Of a DNA stretch of 64,000 nucleotides, positions 1 to 9,244 are shown piece by piece. The DNA is from Confluentibacter citreus. GTDB lineage: Bacteria; Bacteroidota; Bacteroidia; Flavobacteriales; Flavobacteriaceae. The stretch covers positions 186,001-250,000 of the forward strand of contig NZ_NIXN01000006.1 of the NCBI RefSeq assembly GCF_002807055.1. Reading direction: 5' to 3'. The notes below the pieces were generated by a model. The model saw nothing but the letters and a program-made list of their open reading frames with translations, made no database searches and was not told the origin of the DNA. Position 1 is the stretch's first letter, and each line of letters starts with the position of its first letter. A program made the translations under genes and the position numbers.

Positions 1-1
1 G

Positions 2-574
2 CAATTTATGGCCGATGTACATTTAGAATGTGAAACATGTAAAGGAAAACGTTTTAAAAAAGAAGTGTTAGAAGTCATGTTTGCAGATAAAAATATTGAT
101 GATATTTTAAACCTGACCATTGATGATGCTATTGCTTTCTTTGAAGCTAACAAACAAACTAAAATTAAAACAAAATTGCAACCCCTTCAAGATGTTGGTT
201 TGGGATACGTTACCTTAGGACAAAGCTCTTCCACCCTTTCTGGAGGCGAAGCACAGCGTATTAAATTGGCATCTTTTTTAGGAAAAGGAAGCCATAAAGA
301 TAAAGCCCTTTTTATTTTTGATGAGCCTACCACGGGCTTGCATTTTCATGATATTCAAAAACTATTAAAATCGTTTAATGCCTTGATTGAAATCGGACAT
401 TCCATAATTGTCGTAGAACATAATATTGACTTAATTAAATGTGCCGATTATATTATTGATTTAGGTCCAAATGGCGGGGAACATGGTGGTTATTTGGTTG
501 CTTCTGGAACCCCTGAAGACATAATAAATTCTAAAGAATCTCAAATTGCTAAGTATTTAAGAGAGAAACTTTGA
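2..574 (+). CDS. uvrA: UvrABC system protein A, C-terminal part (5' truncated by window)
   Basis: Damage-recognition ATPase of nucleotide excision repair. Only the C-terminal part is present; the frame is open from the window edge, so the Met at base 8 is internal. The second ABC ATPase half is visible: a CETCKG zinc-finger end near the start, the ABC signature TLSGGEAQRIKLA, Walker B FIFDEPTTGLH and the switch histidine in VVEHN. A complete UvrA is about 930-950 residues, so roughly 190 are seen. It ends five bases before the convergent DUF3667 gene, with no hairpin between them. Confidence 0.95.
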   Translation, partial: QFMADVHLECETCKGKRFKKEVLEVMFADKNIDDILNLTIDDAIAFFEANKQTKIKTKLQPLQDVGLGYVTLGQSSSTLSGGEAQRIKLASFLGKGSHKDKALFIFDEPTTGLHFHDIQKLLKSFNALIEIGHSIIVVEHNIDLIKCADYIIDLGPNGGEHGGYLVASGTPEDIINSKESQIAKYLREKL

Positions 575-579
575 TTAAA

Positions 580-1605
580 TCAATAAAATAGAAATGCTAT
601 TAAAAACATAATAGCAGCGGCCAAAGGAGCTACAAACAATAAAAAGGTCATGGCTGCTACATTGCTCTTTATAAAACTCAAAAAATACCCTTGACCATAA
701 AACCGTTTTACTGCTAAAAATAAATAGAAAAAGGTTGATAGCATGACTATTAGCTCAATCCAAAATGGTATTTCAAAAACTAAGTCAACAAAAACCAGAA
801 AACTAAAAACCATAAATAAAAAGGCAAAGAAATAAAAGCTGAATACCAAATGGTGTGAAAAACTTCCCTTTTTATAATACAATAGTTTTAAAATAAAAGC
901 GAAAATAGGCAACAATACAAACATGGCTATGGGTATGCTATCATAAAAACCCTGGAGCAAAGAACCGCCATTACGTTGCTTGTAGAATTTAAGCATTTGT
1001 GAGTATAGCTTTCTTTCGAAAAAACCAGCATCATCTGACATTCCCATAGATTTTAAAATTTCTGCTTCTGGGGTATTTAATTTAATTAGAGAATCAGCTT
1101 TTACTTTGTTAAAATCGAAGCTTATCAAATCTGAATTTAAATCATTGGATTTTTGGGTTTTTAAAATCGAATCCAAATCAGCTATTCCCCTAACCTCAAT
1201 ACCCTCCATCTTTAATCTTTCGCTTATTTTAGTTGAATCATTTGCTGTAATTGGTTTTGAATCTTCATTCAAAACGCTGTTATCCTTCTCTATTTGATCT
1301 CTACTTATAAAAGAAAACAGAAAGAAAAAAACCACCGATATAAACAAATACATTTGTGCAGGATGTAAATACAGCAGTCGTTTACCTTGTATGAAGCGTT
1401 GTGGCAAATAGCCTGGTTTGGCCATTAAAGGGATGAAACTTTTAAAAAAACGGGCATCAACTGAAAAATAGTTACTTATAGTGTTGTAAAACAAAACACC
1501 CAGGGTCAATTTTTCTTTATCATCTTGTCCGCAATACGGACAAAAATTATATTCATCTTTAAATGTGCGTTCACAATTTTTACAGATTGAGTATTTTATG
1601 GACAT
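580..1605 (-). CDS. DUF3667-family zinc-ribbon membrane protein
   Basis: A 341-residue membrane protein of unknown role. The N-terminus has two Cys pairs (residues about 8/11 and 22/25, CKNC and CPYCGQ), a zinc ribbon. These are followed by the DUF3667 pattern with DARFFKS, a Pro-Gly step and a GKRLLYLHP element just before the first membrane segment (about 83-101). A soluble, charged stretch of about 110 residues is followed by four hydrophobic segments to the C-terminus. The family is common in Bacteroidota and uncharacterised. It is convergent with uvrA and appears to be a single-gene unit. Confidence 0.85.
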   Translation of the reverse strand: MSIKYSICKNCERTFKDEYNFCPYCGQDDKEKLTLGVLFYNTISNYFSVDARFFKSFIPLMAKPGYLPQRFIQGKRLLYLHPAQMYLFISVVFFFLFSFISRDQIEKDNSVLNEDSKPITANDSTKISERLKMEGIEVRGIADLDSILKTQKSNDLNSDLISFDFNKVKADSLIKLNTPEAEILKSMGMSDDAGFFERKLYSQMLKFYKQRNGGSLLQGFYDSIPIAMFVLLPIFAFILKLLYYKKGSFSHHLVFSFYFFAFLFMVFSFLVFVDLVFEIPFWIELIVMLSTFFYLFLAVKRFYGQGYFLSFIKSNVAAMTFLLFVAPLAAAIMFLIAFLFY

Positions 1606-1681
1606 ATTGGTTGAATTAGTCTCTATAAAATTAATAAAAATAAAGAATAGAGCCGCATAATTTCAAATGCTAGTAATAATG

Positions 1682-1717
1682 AAAAAGCACTTTTTGAAAA
1701 CAAAAGTGCTTTTTTTA
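1682..1717 (-). terminator. Rho-independent terminator downstream of the SMP-30 gene
   Basis: An AAAAGCACTTTT / AAAAGTGCTTTT inverted repeat with a short A-rich loop and T-runs on both sides. It lies after the stop of the minus-strand lactonase gene and before the start of the DUF3667 gene. Confidence 0.75.
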
Positions 1718-1796
1718 TTGATTAAAATTTAGCCATATAATTATATTAGGCCATCATTCATGTTTTTTTTAAATGATGACAATAAATTTGAGGGTA

Positions 1797-2873
1797 TTAA
1801 TACTTCTCTACTCCTTTTACATTCATCTTTATTGAAGAAATAAAAGCTTGTGATGTTATAAATAATTCTTTATTATTTTGTCCAGCAAATACATTGTTGG
1901 TAGGTCCACTAACTGGGATTTCAAGGATTTTAATACCATTTGGATTATACGCTCTCACACCTGGCCCTCCACTTACATAAACATTTCCTTCATCATCCAT
2001 AGACATACCATCCAGGAAATTCAAACCAGGAACAAACGTATTGATATTAGAAAGTGATCCATCAGAATTGATATCAAAAGACCAAATACCGCCGGAACCA
2101 TTATAAGACCATTGATTTACATATAGTTTTTTACCGTCTGGAGTTCCAACTATACCATTTGGCCAAGAATCGTCATTCCATTCAGGCATAGTTGTCACCC
2201 TAACCAATTCTGTAGCTCCCGGTGCTAAATAATAAACGTGGCCGCCTTTACCAGAATCGGCTTGTTCAGAATGGGTTGGCTCCCAAGATTGTGCACGTGG
2301 GTCATCAACATCCCAATAATCTCTTGGAAATATGGGGTCTGTAATGTACATACCTCCAGTTACTGGATTAATCCATACATCATTTGGTCCATTTAATAGC
2401 TTGCCGTTATAATTATCAATTAGCACCTCGTGGCTACCATCAGGGAAAATTTTCCATAATTCTCCGTGCATATCTGCACAGGCAATCAGATTGCCTTCAT
2501 TGTCAAAGGCCATTCCATTGGCACGTCCTGTACCTTCTAAAAATAATGATACCACTCCTGTATTTGCAGACCATTTATAAATTCTATCGTTTGGTTGGTC
2601 GGTAAAAAACACATTGCCATGCTTGTCTACGGCTGGCCCCTCTGTAAAACTAAAGCCTTCTTGCAAGGCCGTTAATTGCCCATGTGCACTAGGAGAAACA
2701 AGTTTAAAGGGGTCATAAATATTAGATGGCTCACTATGCTTTTTCCCATTATTGTGTTTAGCGGAAAGTTGTTCGGATTGAAGTTCCTCTGAAGCATCAA
2801 TGTTGGTTTTCGAACATGAATAAAGCCCAAGGAAGCATACGGTTCCTAGTGCCAAAAACACTCTTTTTTTCAT
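1797..2873 (-). CDS. SMP-30/gluconolactonase-family lipoprotein
   Basis: Probable sugar-lactone hydrolase, exported and lipid-anchored. The signal peptide ends in a lipobox with Cys20 (LGLYSC). The mature part is a six-bladed SMP-30/gluconolactonase beta-propeller: EGPAVDKHGNVFFTD in the first blade (the Glu being a metal ligand in the family), NGPNDVW in the middle (Asn ligand), WPNGIVGTPDGKKLY and LDGMSMDDEGNVYVS (Asp ligand) near the end. The length of 358 residues is usual for exported family members. The substrate cannot be told from sequence. It is monocistronic, with a consensus promoter upstream and a hairpin downstream. Confidence 0.88.
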   Translation of the reverse strand: MKKRVFLALGTVCFLGLYSCSKTNIDASEELQSEQLSAKHNNGKKHSEPSNIYDPFKLVSPSAHGQLTALQEGFSFTEGPAVDKHGNVFFTDQPNDRIYKWSANTGVVSLFLEGTGRANGMAFDNEGNLIACADMHGELWKIFPDGSHEVLIDNYNGKLLNGPNDVWINPVTGGMYITDPIFPRDYWDVDDPRAQSWEPTHSEQADSGKGGHVYYLAPGATELVRVTTMPEWNDDSWPNGIVGTPDGKKLYVNQWSYNGSGGIWSFDINSDGSLSNINTFVPGLNFLDGMSMDDEGNVYVSGGPGVRAYNPNGIKILEIPVSGPTNNVFAGQNNKELFITSQAFISSIKMNVKGVEKY

Positions 2874-2942
2874 AAAAATGTAATTTTAAAGTTAATAAAA
2901 AACGTTATTAATAAAAATGTATTTAAAAAAATATGGCTTTCT

Positions 2943-2972
2943 CAAATATAAGAGTAATCTCTTACTTTTCAA
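2943..2972 (-). promoter_or_regulatory. Consensus Bacteroidota promoter for the SMP-30 gene
   Basis: On the minus strand TTG (2972-2970), 19 bases, then TATATTTG (2950-2943). This fits the -33/-7 pattern TTG-N17-20-TAnnTTTG used by the primary sigma factor in Flavobacterium and Bacteroides. Transcription should begin near 2938, leaving a leader of about 65 bases. Confidence 0.7.
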
Positions 2973-3148
2973 TATATTCGAAAAATATTTTCATATATAA
3001 ACAATTGTTTTTCAGTATTATACATTTGTTTTTAAGTGAAATCTCGCTTGAAATATGAGCGTTTATAAGGGTTTTTATTTTTTTTTAAATATTTTATTTT
3101 TTTTAAAAATATTTAGGTTCTTAGGAATGTATTTTATTAAAAATCAGA

Positions 3149-3164
3149 ATTATGCATGCATAAT
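3149..3164. promoter_or_regulatory. Perfect 16-bp palindrome, possible operator
   Basis: ATTATGCATGCATAAT reads the same on both strands. It lies about 180 bases upstream of the lactonase promoter and beyond the antiporter stop codon. It could bind a dimeric regulator, but no copy elsewhere in the window supports this. Confidence 0.25.
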
Positions 3165-3340
3165 ACAGCTGTTTTTTAATTAAGAAAGGTCAAAATGTGA
3201 GATAGCATAACTATTTAAAAAAGCTTGTGATAAAGATTGATTAAATACCTTTATAGGAAATATTTATATGTAAGGCTTGAATTAGGAACTGGGTTTTTAA
3301 GTATCTAGTTAACACACTTCTTTTTAATGGTTTTACTATA

Positions 3341-4810
3341 CTATTCTGGTCTTTTACTTAGGCAGTTGTCTACACGCAGGAAATCTTCTTGGCTGTCGGC
3401 AAGAACCATTAATATATCATGAAGTTCAATTAATGTAGAACCACCAGGTCTAATATATTCGCCATGCCTTTTAATCATAATGATAAAAGCAGATTTAGGA
3501 AAGTGTAGATCAACAATCCTCCTATTTACTGCATAAGAATCATTTAGTATTTCGAATTCCTTCATTGATGATTTTGGAATATCTAATATAAATTTATCTA
3601 TTTCAGAAATGGGTTTGACCTTTTCAGGCAAAGCCACATGTAACCATTTAGCAACTATAGATAAGGTTGTACCTTGAATAAGAACCGACGTAACAGAAAT
3701 AAAAAACACAATATTAAATATGATATTGGCTTTTTCGATTCCTGCAAGTAAAGGATACGTTGCAAACACAATTGGCACAGCACCGCGCAAACCTACCCAG
3801 GAAATATAAAAACGCCTTCTTAATTTCATTTTAAAAAACATCAAACTTAAAAACACACTTATTGGTCGCGCAATAATTATTAAGAATAAAGATATGAGTA
3901 AGCCAATACCCATATATGGAAAAACTTGAGAAGGGAAAACAAGAAGACCTAATGTAAGGAATAGAACAATTTGCATAATCCAAGCCAAACCATCGTACAT
4001 TTTCAAAATGGTTTTTTTATGTATTAGATCTTGATTTCCTAAATAAACCGCACAGATATAAATAGCAAGAAACCCATTGCCGCCTAAAAAATCGGTTGCA
4101 GAAAACGTAATGAACATTAAGGCTATTACTAAAGCAGGGTAAAGACCTTCAAAATCTAGCTTAATCTTGTTTATAATGAACTTACTGAGTTTGCCAAAGA
4201 CCAAACCTGCTATAGCTCCCAAAATCATTTGCTGTAAAAACAAAGGAATAATAGAAAATATACTTTGATCTTGATTAATTACTAAAGTTAAGAATGCAAT
4301 AGTAAGCACATACGCCATTGGGTCGTTACTTCCACTTTCTAATTCTAAAGTAGGTCTTAAGTTTGTTTTAAGAGCGAGGCTTTTTGAACGTAAAATTGAG
4401 AATACTGCAGCAGCATCCGTTGAGGACACAATCGATCCCAATAGCATACTTTCATAAATGGTGAAATCGGTAATCAACCATACAAAAGTGCCAAGGGATA
4501 TTGCAGTCAAGAAAACACCTATGGTAGAAAGCACAATGCCTTCCCTAAGAATCGGTTTTACTGATTTCCAATTAGTATCTAGCCCGCCAGAAAATAAAAT
4601 AAAATTAAGAGCAACTATGCCTATAAACTGGGCGATTTTTGGGTCGTTAAAGTGGATACCACCAATACCGTCTGAACCCGCCAACATTCCTATAGCTAGG
4701 AAAAGCAATAATGTAGGAACACCAAATTTATAAGACGTTTTACCCACAATGATGCTCACAAAAAGTAATAATGAGCCAACTAATAGTATGTTTTCAATTG
4801 TTAAATTCAC
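3341..4810 (-). CDS. NhaP2/CvrA-type potassium/proton antiporter
   Basis: Inner-membrane CPA1-family cation/proton antiporter, 489 residues. About twelve hydrophobic segments cover residues 1-385. The STDAAAVFSIL stretch near residue 130 and the LESGSNDPMAY stretch near 155 are the ion-binding motifs of NhaP-type exchangers. The C-terminal 80 residues (after about 400) form a TrkA-C/RCK-C regulatory domain, the layout typical of NhaP2 (K+/H+). Whether K+ or Na+ is preferred is inferred from that layout only. Single gene; it starts at the ATG after a short AT-rich leader. Confidence 0.85.
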   Translation of the reverse strand: MNLTIENILLVGSLLLFVSIIVGKTSYKFGVPTLLLFLAIGMLAGSDGIGGIHFNDPKIAQFIGIVALNFILFSGGLDTNWKSVKPILREGIVLSTIGVFLTAISLGTFVWLITDFTIYESMLLGSIVSSTDAAAVFSILRSKSLALKTNLRPTLELESGSNDPMAYVLTIAFLTLVINQDQSIFSIIPLFLQQMILGAIAGLVFGKLSKFIINKIKLDFEGLYPALVIALMFITFSATDFLGGNGFLAIYICAVYLGNQDLIHKKTILKMYDGLAWIMQIVLFLTLGLLVFPSQVFPYMGIGLLISLFLIIIARPISVFLSLMFFKMKLRRRFYISWVGLRGAVPIVFATYPLLAGIEKANIIFNIVFFISVTSVLIQGTTLSIVAKWLHVALPEKVKPISEIDKFILDIPKSSMKEFEILNDSYAVNRRIVDLHFPKSAFIIMIKRHGEYIRPGGSTLIELHDILMVLADSQEDFLRVDNCLSKRPE

Positions 4811-5111
4811 AGTCTTACTTTAATATATGGTTTGTAAAGTTACATTTTTGTGTATTTAGTTTTTAAATAATTTTAATGTCACTCCTGTTTAATAGAAATT
4901 TTATACTTAAATAGTTTTGCTTATAATTCTGAGAATATTGACGTTAACATTTTTGAGAATCATAATCCCTATAAGCCACATTGAGTGCAAATTAATTCCT
5001 TTTGATAAGAAGAAACATTTTTTATAGATTTTCAACCACTTAAATTGCACTCTATTTTTTTGGCACGCTGTTTGTAAATAAAAAAATGTATCACAATTAA
5101 TACTCACAATT
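4811..5111. other. Divergent intergenic region between antiporter and secreted repeat protein
   Basis: 301 bases between two divergent genes. A sigma54-like element (5061-5075) faces the plus-strand gene. No TAnnTTTG element was found for the antiporter. The only long open frame (4907-5107 minus) has no coding character. Confidence 0.6.
5061..5075 (+). promoter_or_regulatory. Sigma54 (RpoN)-type -24/-12 promoter
   Basis: TGGCAC, five bases, TTGT. The GG (5062) and the -12 G (5074) are 12 bases apart, exactly the RpoN spacing. The only departure from TGGCAC-N5-TTGC is the last base. Transcription would begin near 5087, about 25 bases before the ATG at 5112. No enhancer-binding regulator is encoded in the window. 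Confidence 0.5.
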
Positions 5112-6359
5112 ATGAAAAAGTTTATCTACTTATTAGCCGGTATCGTCCTTACAGGATTAACTGCTAATGCAGCTACAATCAATACAGAAAGTAACGCAAC
5201 TATTTACAACAGAGGTTACGGTAACTCTTTTATTTTTGTTGAAAATGGTATCGAGTTTTCGGTATTCCCTGACGGGCAATTTGATTTTAATATTTTACGT
5301 GGTAATTCAAATTTAAATGTATCTGTTGGTTCACCAAACGTAAACATCAGTTTTAACTCTGGTTACGATTACAATGCTTATGTGCAATATGATGAATATG
5401 GAGCTATTATCCAAATAGAGAACACACCAATTTATTACGACTTTTATGGACGTATTTCGCAAGTAGGAAATGTAAATATTAACTATAATAACAATGGTTA
5501 TGTGTCTCGTCTAGGCGGTTTACGTGTTTACTATAATAATTTTAATGTATTTACGCACTTTACAGGTTTTATTAATGTATATAACAGACATTATGTTTAC
5601 AGACCTTGGCACAGTTACTATAGCATTCCTGCATACCATTACCGTGTAGTTTACAGTAGGCCTTACAGACAGTATTATAACCCTGTTCGTTATGTTTACA
5701 ACAGACCGTTCTATAACAATCACAGACCAAGAACTGCCATTTATAACAGACGTGGGGATGAGATAAGTAGAAATAGAAGTTATGCAACCGCTCACAGAAG
5801 CTCTAAAAATGTTACTGAAATAAATAGAAATTCAAGAAGGGATTATGATGACAATAGAATGTCTCAAAATAATACCAGAAACAATTCTAATTTGAACAGA
5901 AATTCCCAAACAAGAAGTGAAAATTCTAGCAATAACAATTTTAGGAGAGATAATAATAGTGCTTCTAGAAATAATGGAGAAATAAATAGAAATGGTAATG
6001 TTATAGGAAATAACAATACTTCCAGAAATAATGCAGAAGCCACTAACAATAATAGAACCCGCGAGTCCGTTAATAAAAAAACGGCCCAAAATGTTAATAA
6101 TTCGAGAATAGAAAATTCAGGAAATATTAGAAATAATTCATTTAATCGTAAACCAGAAAGTTCAAATACTCGTATATATTCAGAGAAAAGTAATAACAGA
6201 AGTACCCCACAAGTAACTTCAAGATCTACTCAAAGCAGTTCCTCCAGAAATGTGCAACAAGCACCTTCTAGACAAACTCAAAGTTCATCTAGAGTTATGG
6301 AAAATAGAGGTAATTCTAGTAACAATAATAAACAGTCTAATACTAGAAGAAGACTATAA
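5112..6359 (+). CDS. Secreted Asn/Arg/Ser-rich protein of unknown function
   Basis: I do not recognise this 415-residue protein as a named family. A clear signal peptide (MKKFIYLLAGIVLTGLTANA, cleaved near residue 20) sends it to the envelope. Residues about 30-150 are rich in Gly, Asn and Tyr with alternating beta-like patterning (VNVN, NINYNNN). Residues about 150-205 are Tyr/Arg-rich (YRPWHSYY, SRPYRQYYNP). The last 210 residues are low-complexity Asn/Arg/Ser with almost no hydrophobics, so probably disordered. The basic tail suggests binding to polyanions such as LPS, DNA or exopolysaccharide, which is inference. It is monocistronic behind a sigma54-like promoter. Confidence 0.8.
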   Translation: MKKFIYLLAGIVLTGLTANAATINTESNATIYNRGYGNSFIFVENGIEFSVFPDGQFDFNILRGNSNLNVSVGSPNVNISFNSGYDYNAYVQYDEYGAIIQIENTPIYYDFYGRISQVGNVNINYNNNGYVSRLGGLRVYYNNFNVFTHFTGFINVYNRHYVYRPWHSYYSIPAYHYRVVYSRPYRQYYNPVRYVYNRPFYNNHRPRTAIYNRRGDEISRNRSYATAHRSSKNVTEINRNSRRDYDDNRMSQNNTRNNSNLNRNSQTRSENSSNNNFRRDNNSASRNNGEINRNGNVIGNNNTSRNNAEATNNNRTRESVNKKTAQNVNNSRIENSGNIRNNSFNRKPESSNTRIYSEKSNNRSTPQVTSRSTQSSSSRNVQQAPSRQTQSSSRVMENRGNSSNNNKQSNTRRRL

Positions 6360-6378
6360 AATTTTGGTTGGTTAGTTG

Positions 6379-6426
6379 GAAAGCCCTTCGATATGTTTGC
6401 CTCAAAGCAAGATTCGTGGGGTTTTC
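6379..6426. terminator. Possible hairpin between convergent genes
   Basis: GAAAGCCC (6379-6386) can pair with GGGTTTTC (6419-6426) with one G-T wobble. A small inner TTGC/GCAA stem lies within and a pyrimidine-rich run follows. It sits in the 71-base gap between convergent genes; it is weaker than the other terminators here. Confidence 0.35.
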
Positions 6427-6430
6427 TCTT

Positions 6431-7897
6431 TTATTTAAAGTTTTTCAATAAAGTATCTACCAATATCGATACATCGCTAGATAAATTAAAGTTATACACG
6501 AAGTATATGTATGTAACACATACTAAAACAGACTTTAATCCAATGTTAATAATTGGATTGAAGGGAAAATCCCAAAAATAAAATACCCCAAAACATATTG
6601 ATATCAGCACAAATACTTTAACGGTATTAATTGTAAATGGTATCATTTTAAACGAATGACTTACACAGTATATTTTTGAAATATTATATACCAATACGGC
6701 TATAAAAGTAGCATAAGCAGCGCCTTCTATGCCATATTTCGGTATAAAAAGTACATTTAATAAAACCATAGATGTCATTAAAAATATACCTAGTAGTAGC
6801 GCTATAAAATAATAATTACTATTAAAAAGAATGGCGTTATTATTGCCAAGTAAATTATCCGTAAGCTTAGAAATACTTATGAGAATAACTATCAGTAAAC
6901 CTCCATTATACTTTTCGGGAATTAAGAGATATAGTTCATTAATATTTAAAACGATTAATAAAAAAATCAGTCCGCTTATAACAAATAAACTTAATGAGCT
7001 TTTTTTATATAAACTCTTTAATTCTTCTGTGTTCTTGTCATTCAAAAGTTTAGCAGTAATTGGATTAACTATTTGTTCCATGGCTAATAAAGGCACTCCA
7101 ATAACACTCGCTATGTAAACAGCAACACCGTAATACGCCACTTTTTCAATATCGAGATAATAACCTAGCATGAACTTATCTACTTCTAAAATGATGTTTG
7201 CCACAGATCCTGCAATAACAATTAAAAATGTGTATTTTATTATAGCTCCTAGGCCTTTAAATCTAGCAAATTTTAAAACCGGCAACTTAATATTGAACGC
7301 ATAAATCATCATTATAAATACCCTTACTACATACACTACCACAACCGCATAAATAAAATCTTCTATGGTTATATATTTAAAATATAGTAAGATCAATAAC
7401 AATGTGGTACCAACTCTGTGGAACAGCTCTTTCATGAAATTCCCAAAAACACTTTGCATATGTACTTTACTCCAAGCATAGAACACTTCAAAATATGCAA
7501 ATGCAACACCCGAAACATAGATAAGCCAAATATAATCCTCAATAATCACATTGGTTTTTGTAAGCCAAACACTTATGGAATTATAGAACAAATGACCCAA
7601 TAAGCCGACTGAAACAACCATAAACAATGGTAAAATCAACATGAACAATAAAAAGCTGTTTTGAGATTGTCTTGTTTTATAAGATGAATAAAACTTAATC
7701 ATGGTATTGTGCACACCAAATGCCATGAGAGGCATCATAATGTTGGCTGTAGAGAAGATGAAAGTCACTAAACCAAAATACGTGTCACTCATAAAATTAG
7801 TGAACAAAAAAAGCACATTTATTCCGCCAACCACAAAACCTAAATACGTTGTTAAAGTGTTTTTTATGGATTGTGAAACAATGGTTCCCATCTTCAT
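6431..7897 (-). CDS. Oligosaccharide flippase family protein (Wzx-like)
   Basis: Polytopic inner-membrane protein of 488 residues with about 12-14 hydrophobic segments and the layout of the MOP-superfamily polysaccharide exporters (Wzx/RfbX type). It begins SIKNTLTTYLGFVVGGIN, a common opening of Bacteroidota flippases. It likely moves a lipid-linked glycan across the inner membrane. Its start overlaps the stop of the upstream glycosyltransferase gene by four bases (ATGA), indicating translational coupling. It is the last gene of the DUF4834-yfhO-like-glycosyltransferase-flippase operon. The substrate is unknown. Confidence 0.85.
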   Translation of the reverse strand: MKMGTIVSQSIKNTLTTYLGFVVGGINVLFLFTNFMSDTYFGLVTFIFSTANIMMPLMAFGVHNTMIKFYSSYKTRQSQNSFLLFMLILPLFMVVSVGLLGHLFYNSISVWLTKTNVIIEDYIWLIYVSGVAFAYFEVFYAWSKVHMQSVFGNFMKELFHRVGTTLLLILLYFKYITIEDFIYAVVVVYVVRVFIMMIYAFNIKLPVLKFARFKGLGAIIKYTFLIVIAGSVANIILEVDKFMLGYYLDIEKVAYYGVAVYIASVIGVPLLAMEQIVNPITAKLLNDKNTEELKSLYKKSSLSLFVISGLIFLLIVLNINELYLLIPEKYNGGLLIVILISISKLTDNLLGNNNAILFNSNYYFIALLLGIFLMTSMVLLNVLFIPKYGIEGAAYATFIAVLVYNISKIYCVSHSFKMIPFTINTVKVFVLISICFGVFYFWDFPFNPIINIGLKSVLVCVTYIYFVYNFNLSSDVSILVDTLLKNFK

Positions 7898-9183
7898 TGA
7901 TGCATTAATAGGTCTGCTAACTGTTTAGTTAAATTTTCTCTACTATATTTTTCTAGTCCAATGGCATGAGATTGCAATGTGTTGTTTTTAAAAGCCTCAT
8001 AGTGATTCATTAAAGTTGCTTTTAATAAATCATAATCGTCATAATAAAAATAATTTCCTGTATTGGTTTCCTTAATTATTCTTTCAACATCCGATCCTAT
8101 TGGCCCAATGGAAACTATGGGCCTGTTGGAAGCCATGTATTCAAATAATTTACCAGGAATGATGCATCTGGTATTATCTGAATTTATTTCAATCAATAAT
8201 AATACCTGAGATTTTTTTTGATAAGCAATAGCTTCTTTATGTGATACATAACCTATATTATTTACATAATTAGTTAAATGGTATTTTTCTATGAATTCCA
8301 TAATATTATCACTAGCAAAGCCTATAAAATTTAATTGAAAATCGTCTTTAAAACCATTTAATTCTTCCAATAAATCCTGTAGAACATGCCATAAAACTTC
8401 CGGATTTCTTTCAGATAATAACGATCCTATATGGGAAATAGAAAATTTAGTATCTAATGAAACTGTACTCACAACTTCATTGTCGTAACCATTGGTAATG
8501 ACTGAAATTGGTTTATTGGTAATATTTTCAAATTCCGTTTTAGTAACATAACTTGTCACAATTATTTTATCGGCACTATTTAAAACCTGTTTTTCCAAAG
8601 CCTTATGCTTTTCTTTTGAAGCTTTGGATAGCTTTAATTTTTTATGATAGCCAATGGTTGTCCACGGATCTCTAAAATCCGCCATCCACTCTACCCCTAG
8701 TCTTTCTTTCAGTTTTAAGCCAATTAAATGCAAACTGTGTGGCGGTCCTGTGGTAATGATAGTTTCTATATTATTTTGAGAAATATAGTCTGAAAGAAAT
8801 AAAACAGAAGGTTTTACCCAACCAATTCGGGCATCAGGAATAAAAAAATTTCCCCTTATATAAATCAATAATTTCTGAATGACACTTTGCTTTCTTTGGA
8901 TAGGTATAATCCCTTTACTTATGGAGTTTGAAGCTTTTTTTGAAAATAGAGTAGCAAACTTATAAGGTTCTTTAATGGGTTGTTTCAAAATAATTAAGTC
9001 TTTAGAAACTTCCGCCTTTAAACCTTCGTCTATGATAGGATAATTGGGATTTTCAGGAATATATATGATGGGTTCAATACTAAACTCTGGTAAATACTTA
9101 ACAAATTTCAACCAACGTTGTACGCCTGGACCTCCTGCTGGTGGCCAGTAATAGGCAATGATTAAAACGTTTTTCTTATTCAT
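7894..9183 (-). CDS. Glycosyltransferase family 4-like protein
   Basis: GT-B fold glycosyltransferase, 429 residues, cytoplasmic face. The N-terminal domain opens with IIAYYWPPAGGPGVQRW, the Gly-rich acceptor-side loop of WcaI/GT4-like enzymes. The C-terminal domain carries PGKLFEYMASNRPIVSIG (about residues 345-362), where the Glu belongs to the E-x7-E-type nucleotide-sugar site. It overlaps the flippase gene by four bases and follows the YfhO-like gene by 61 bases, so it probably builds the glycan that the flippase exports. Sugar donor and acceptor cannot be read from sequence. Confidence 0.88.
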   Translation of the reverse strand: MNKKNVLIIAYYWPPAGGPGVQRWLKFVKYLPEFSIEPIIYIPENPNYPIIDEGLKAEVSKDLIILKQPIKEPYKFATLFSKKASNSISKGIIPIQRKQSVIQKLLIYIRGNFFIPDARIGWVKPSVLFLSDYISQNNIETIITTGPPHSLHLIGLKLKERLGVEWMADFRDPWTTIGYHKKLKLSKASKEKHKALEKQVLNSADKIIVTSYVTKTEFENITNKPISVITNGYDNEVVSTVSLDTKFSISHIGSLLSERNPEVLWHVLQDLLEELNGFKDDFQLNFIGFASDNIMEFIEKYHLTNYVNNIGYVSHKEAIAYQKKSQVLLLIEINSDNTRCIIPGKLFEYMASNRPIVSIGPIGSDVERIIKETNTGNYFYYDDYDLLKATLMNHYEAFKNNTLQSHAIGLEKYSRENLTKQLADLLMHQ

Positions 9184-9244
9184 TTTTCATTCCTACGGGT
9201 ATTGGTAGATGTCTGGAAGAAATCCATTAATGTGTAGTTTGTTT

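Larger units (their letters stand above)
2874..3340. other. 467-base AT-rich intergenic region
   Basis: There is no supported gene here. It holds the lactonase promoter (2943-2972), long T and A tracts around 3075-3115, and a perfect 16-base palindrome at 3149-3164. The half nearest the antiporter gene shows no convincing terminator. Confidence 0.6.

Noticed and set aside
4907-5107. 66-residue minus-strand open frame between the antiporter and the secreted protein
   Set aside because: It overlaps the sigma54-like promoter of the neighbouring gene, has no recognisable composition, and lacks support from position or homology.
5520-6089. Antisense open frames of 61-91 residues inside the Asn/Arg/Ser-rich gene
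   Set aside because: They are mirror images of repetitive coding DNA; their hydrophobic composition arises from the Asn/Arg/Ser codons.
6393-6581. 62-residue plus-strand frame beyond the repeat-protein gene
   Set aside because: It overlaps the end of the flippase gene antisense and spans a putative hairpin.
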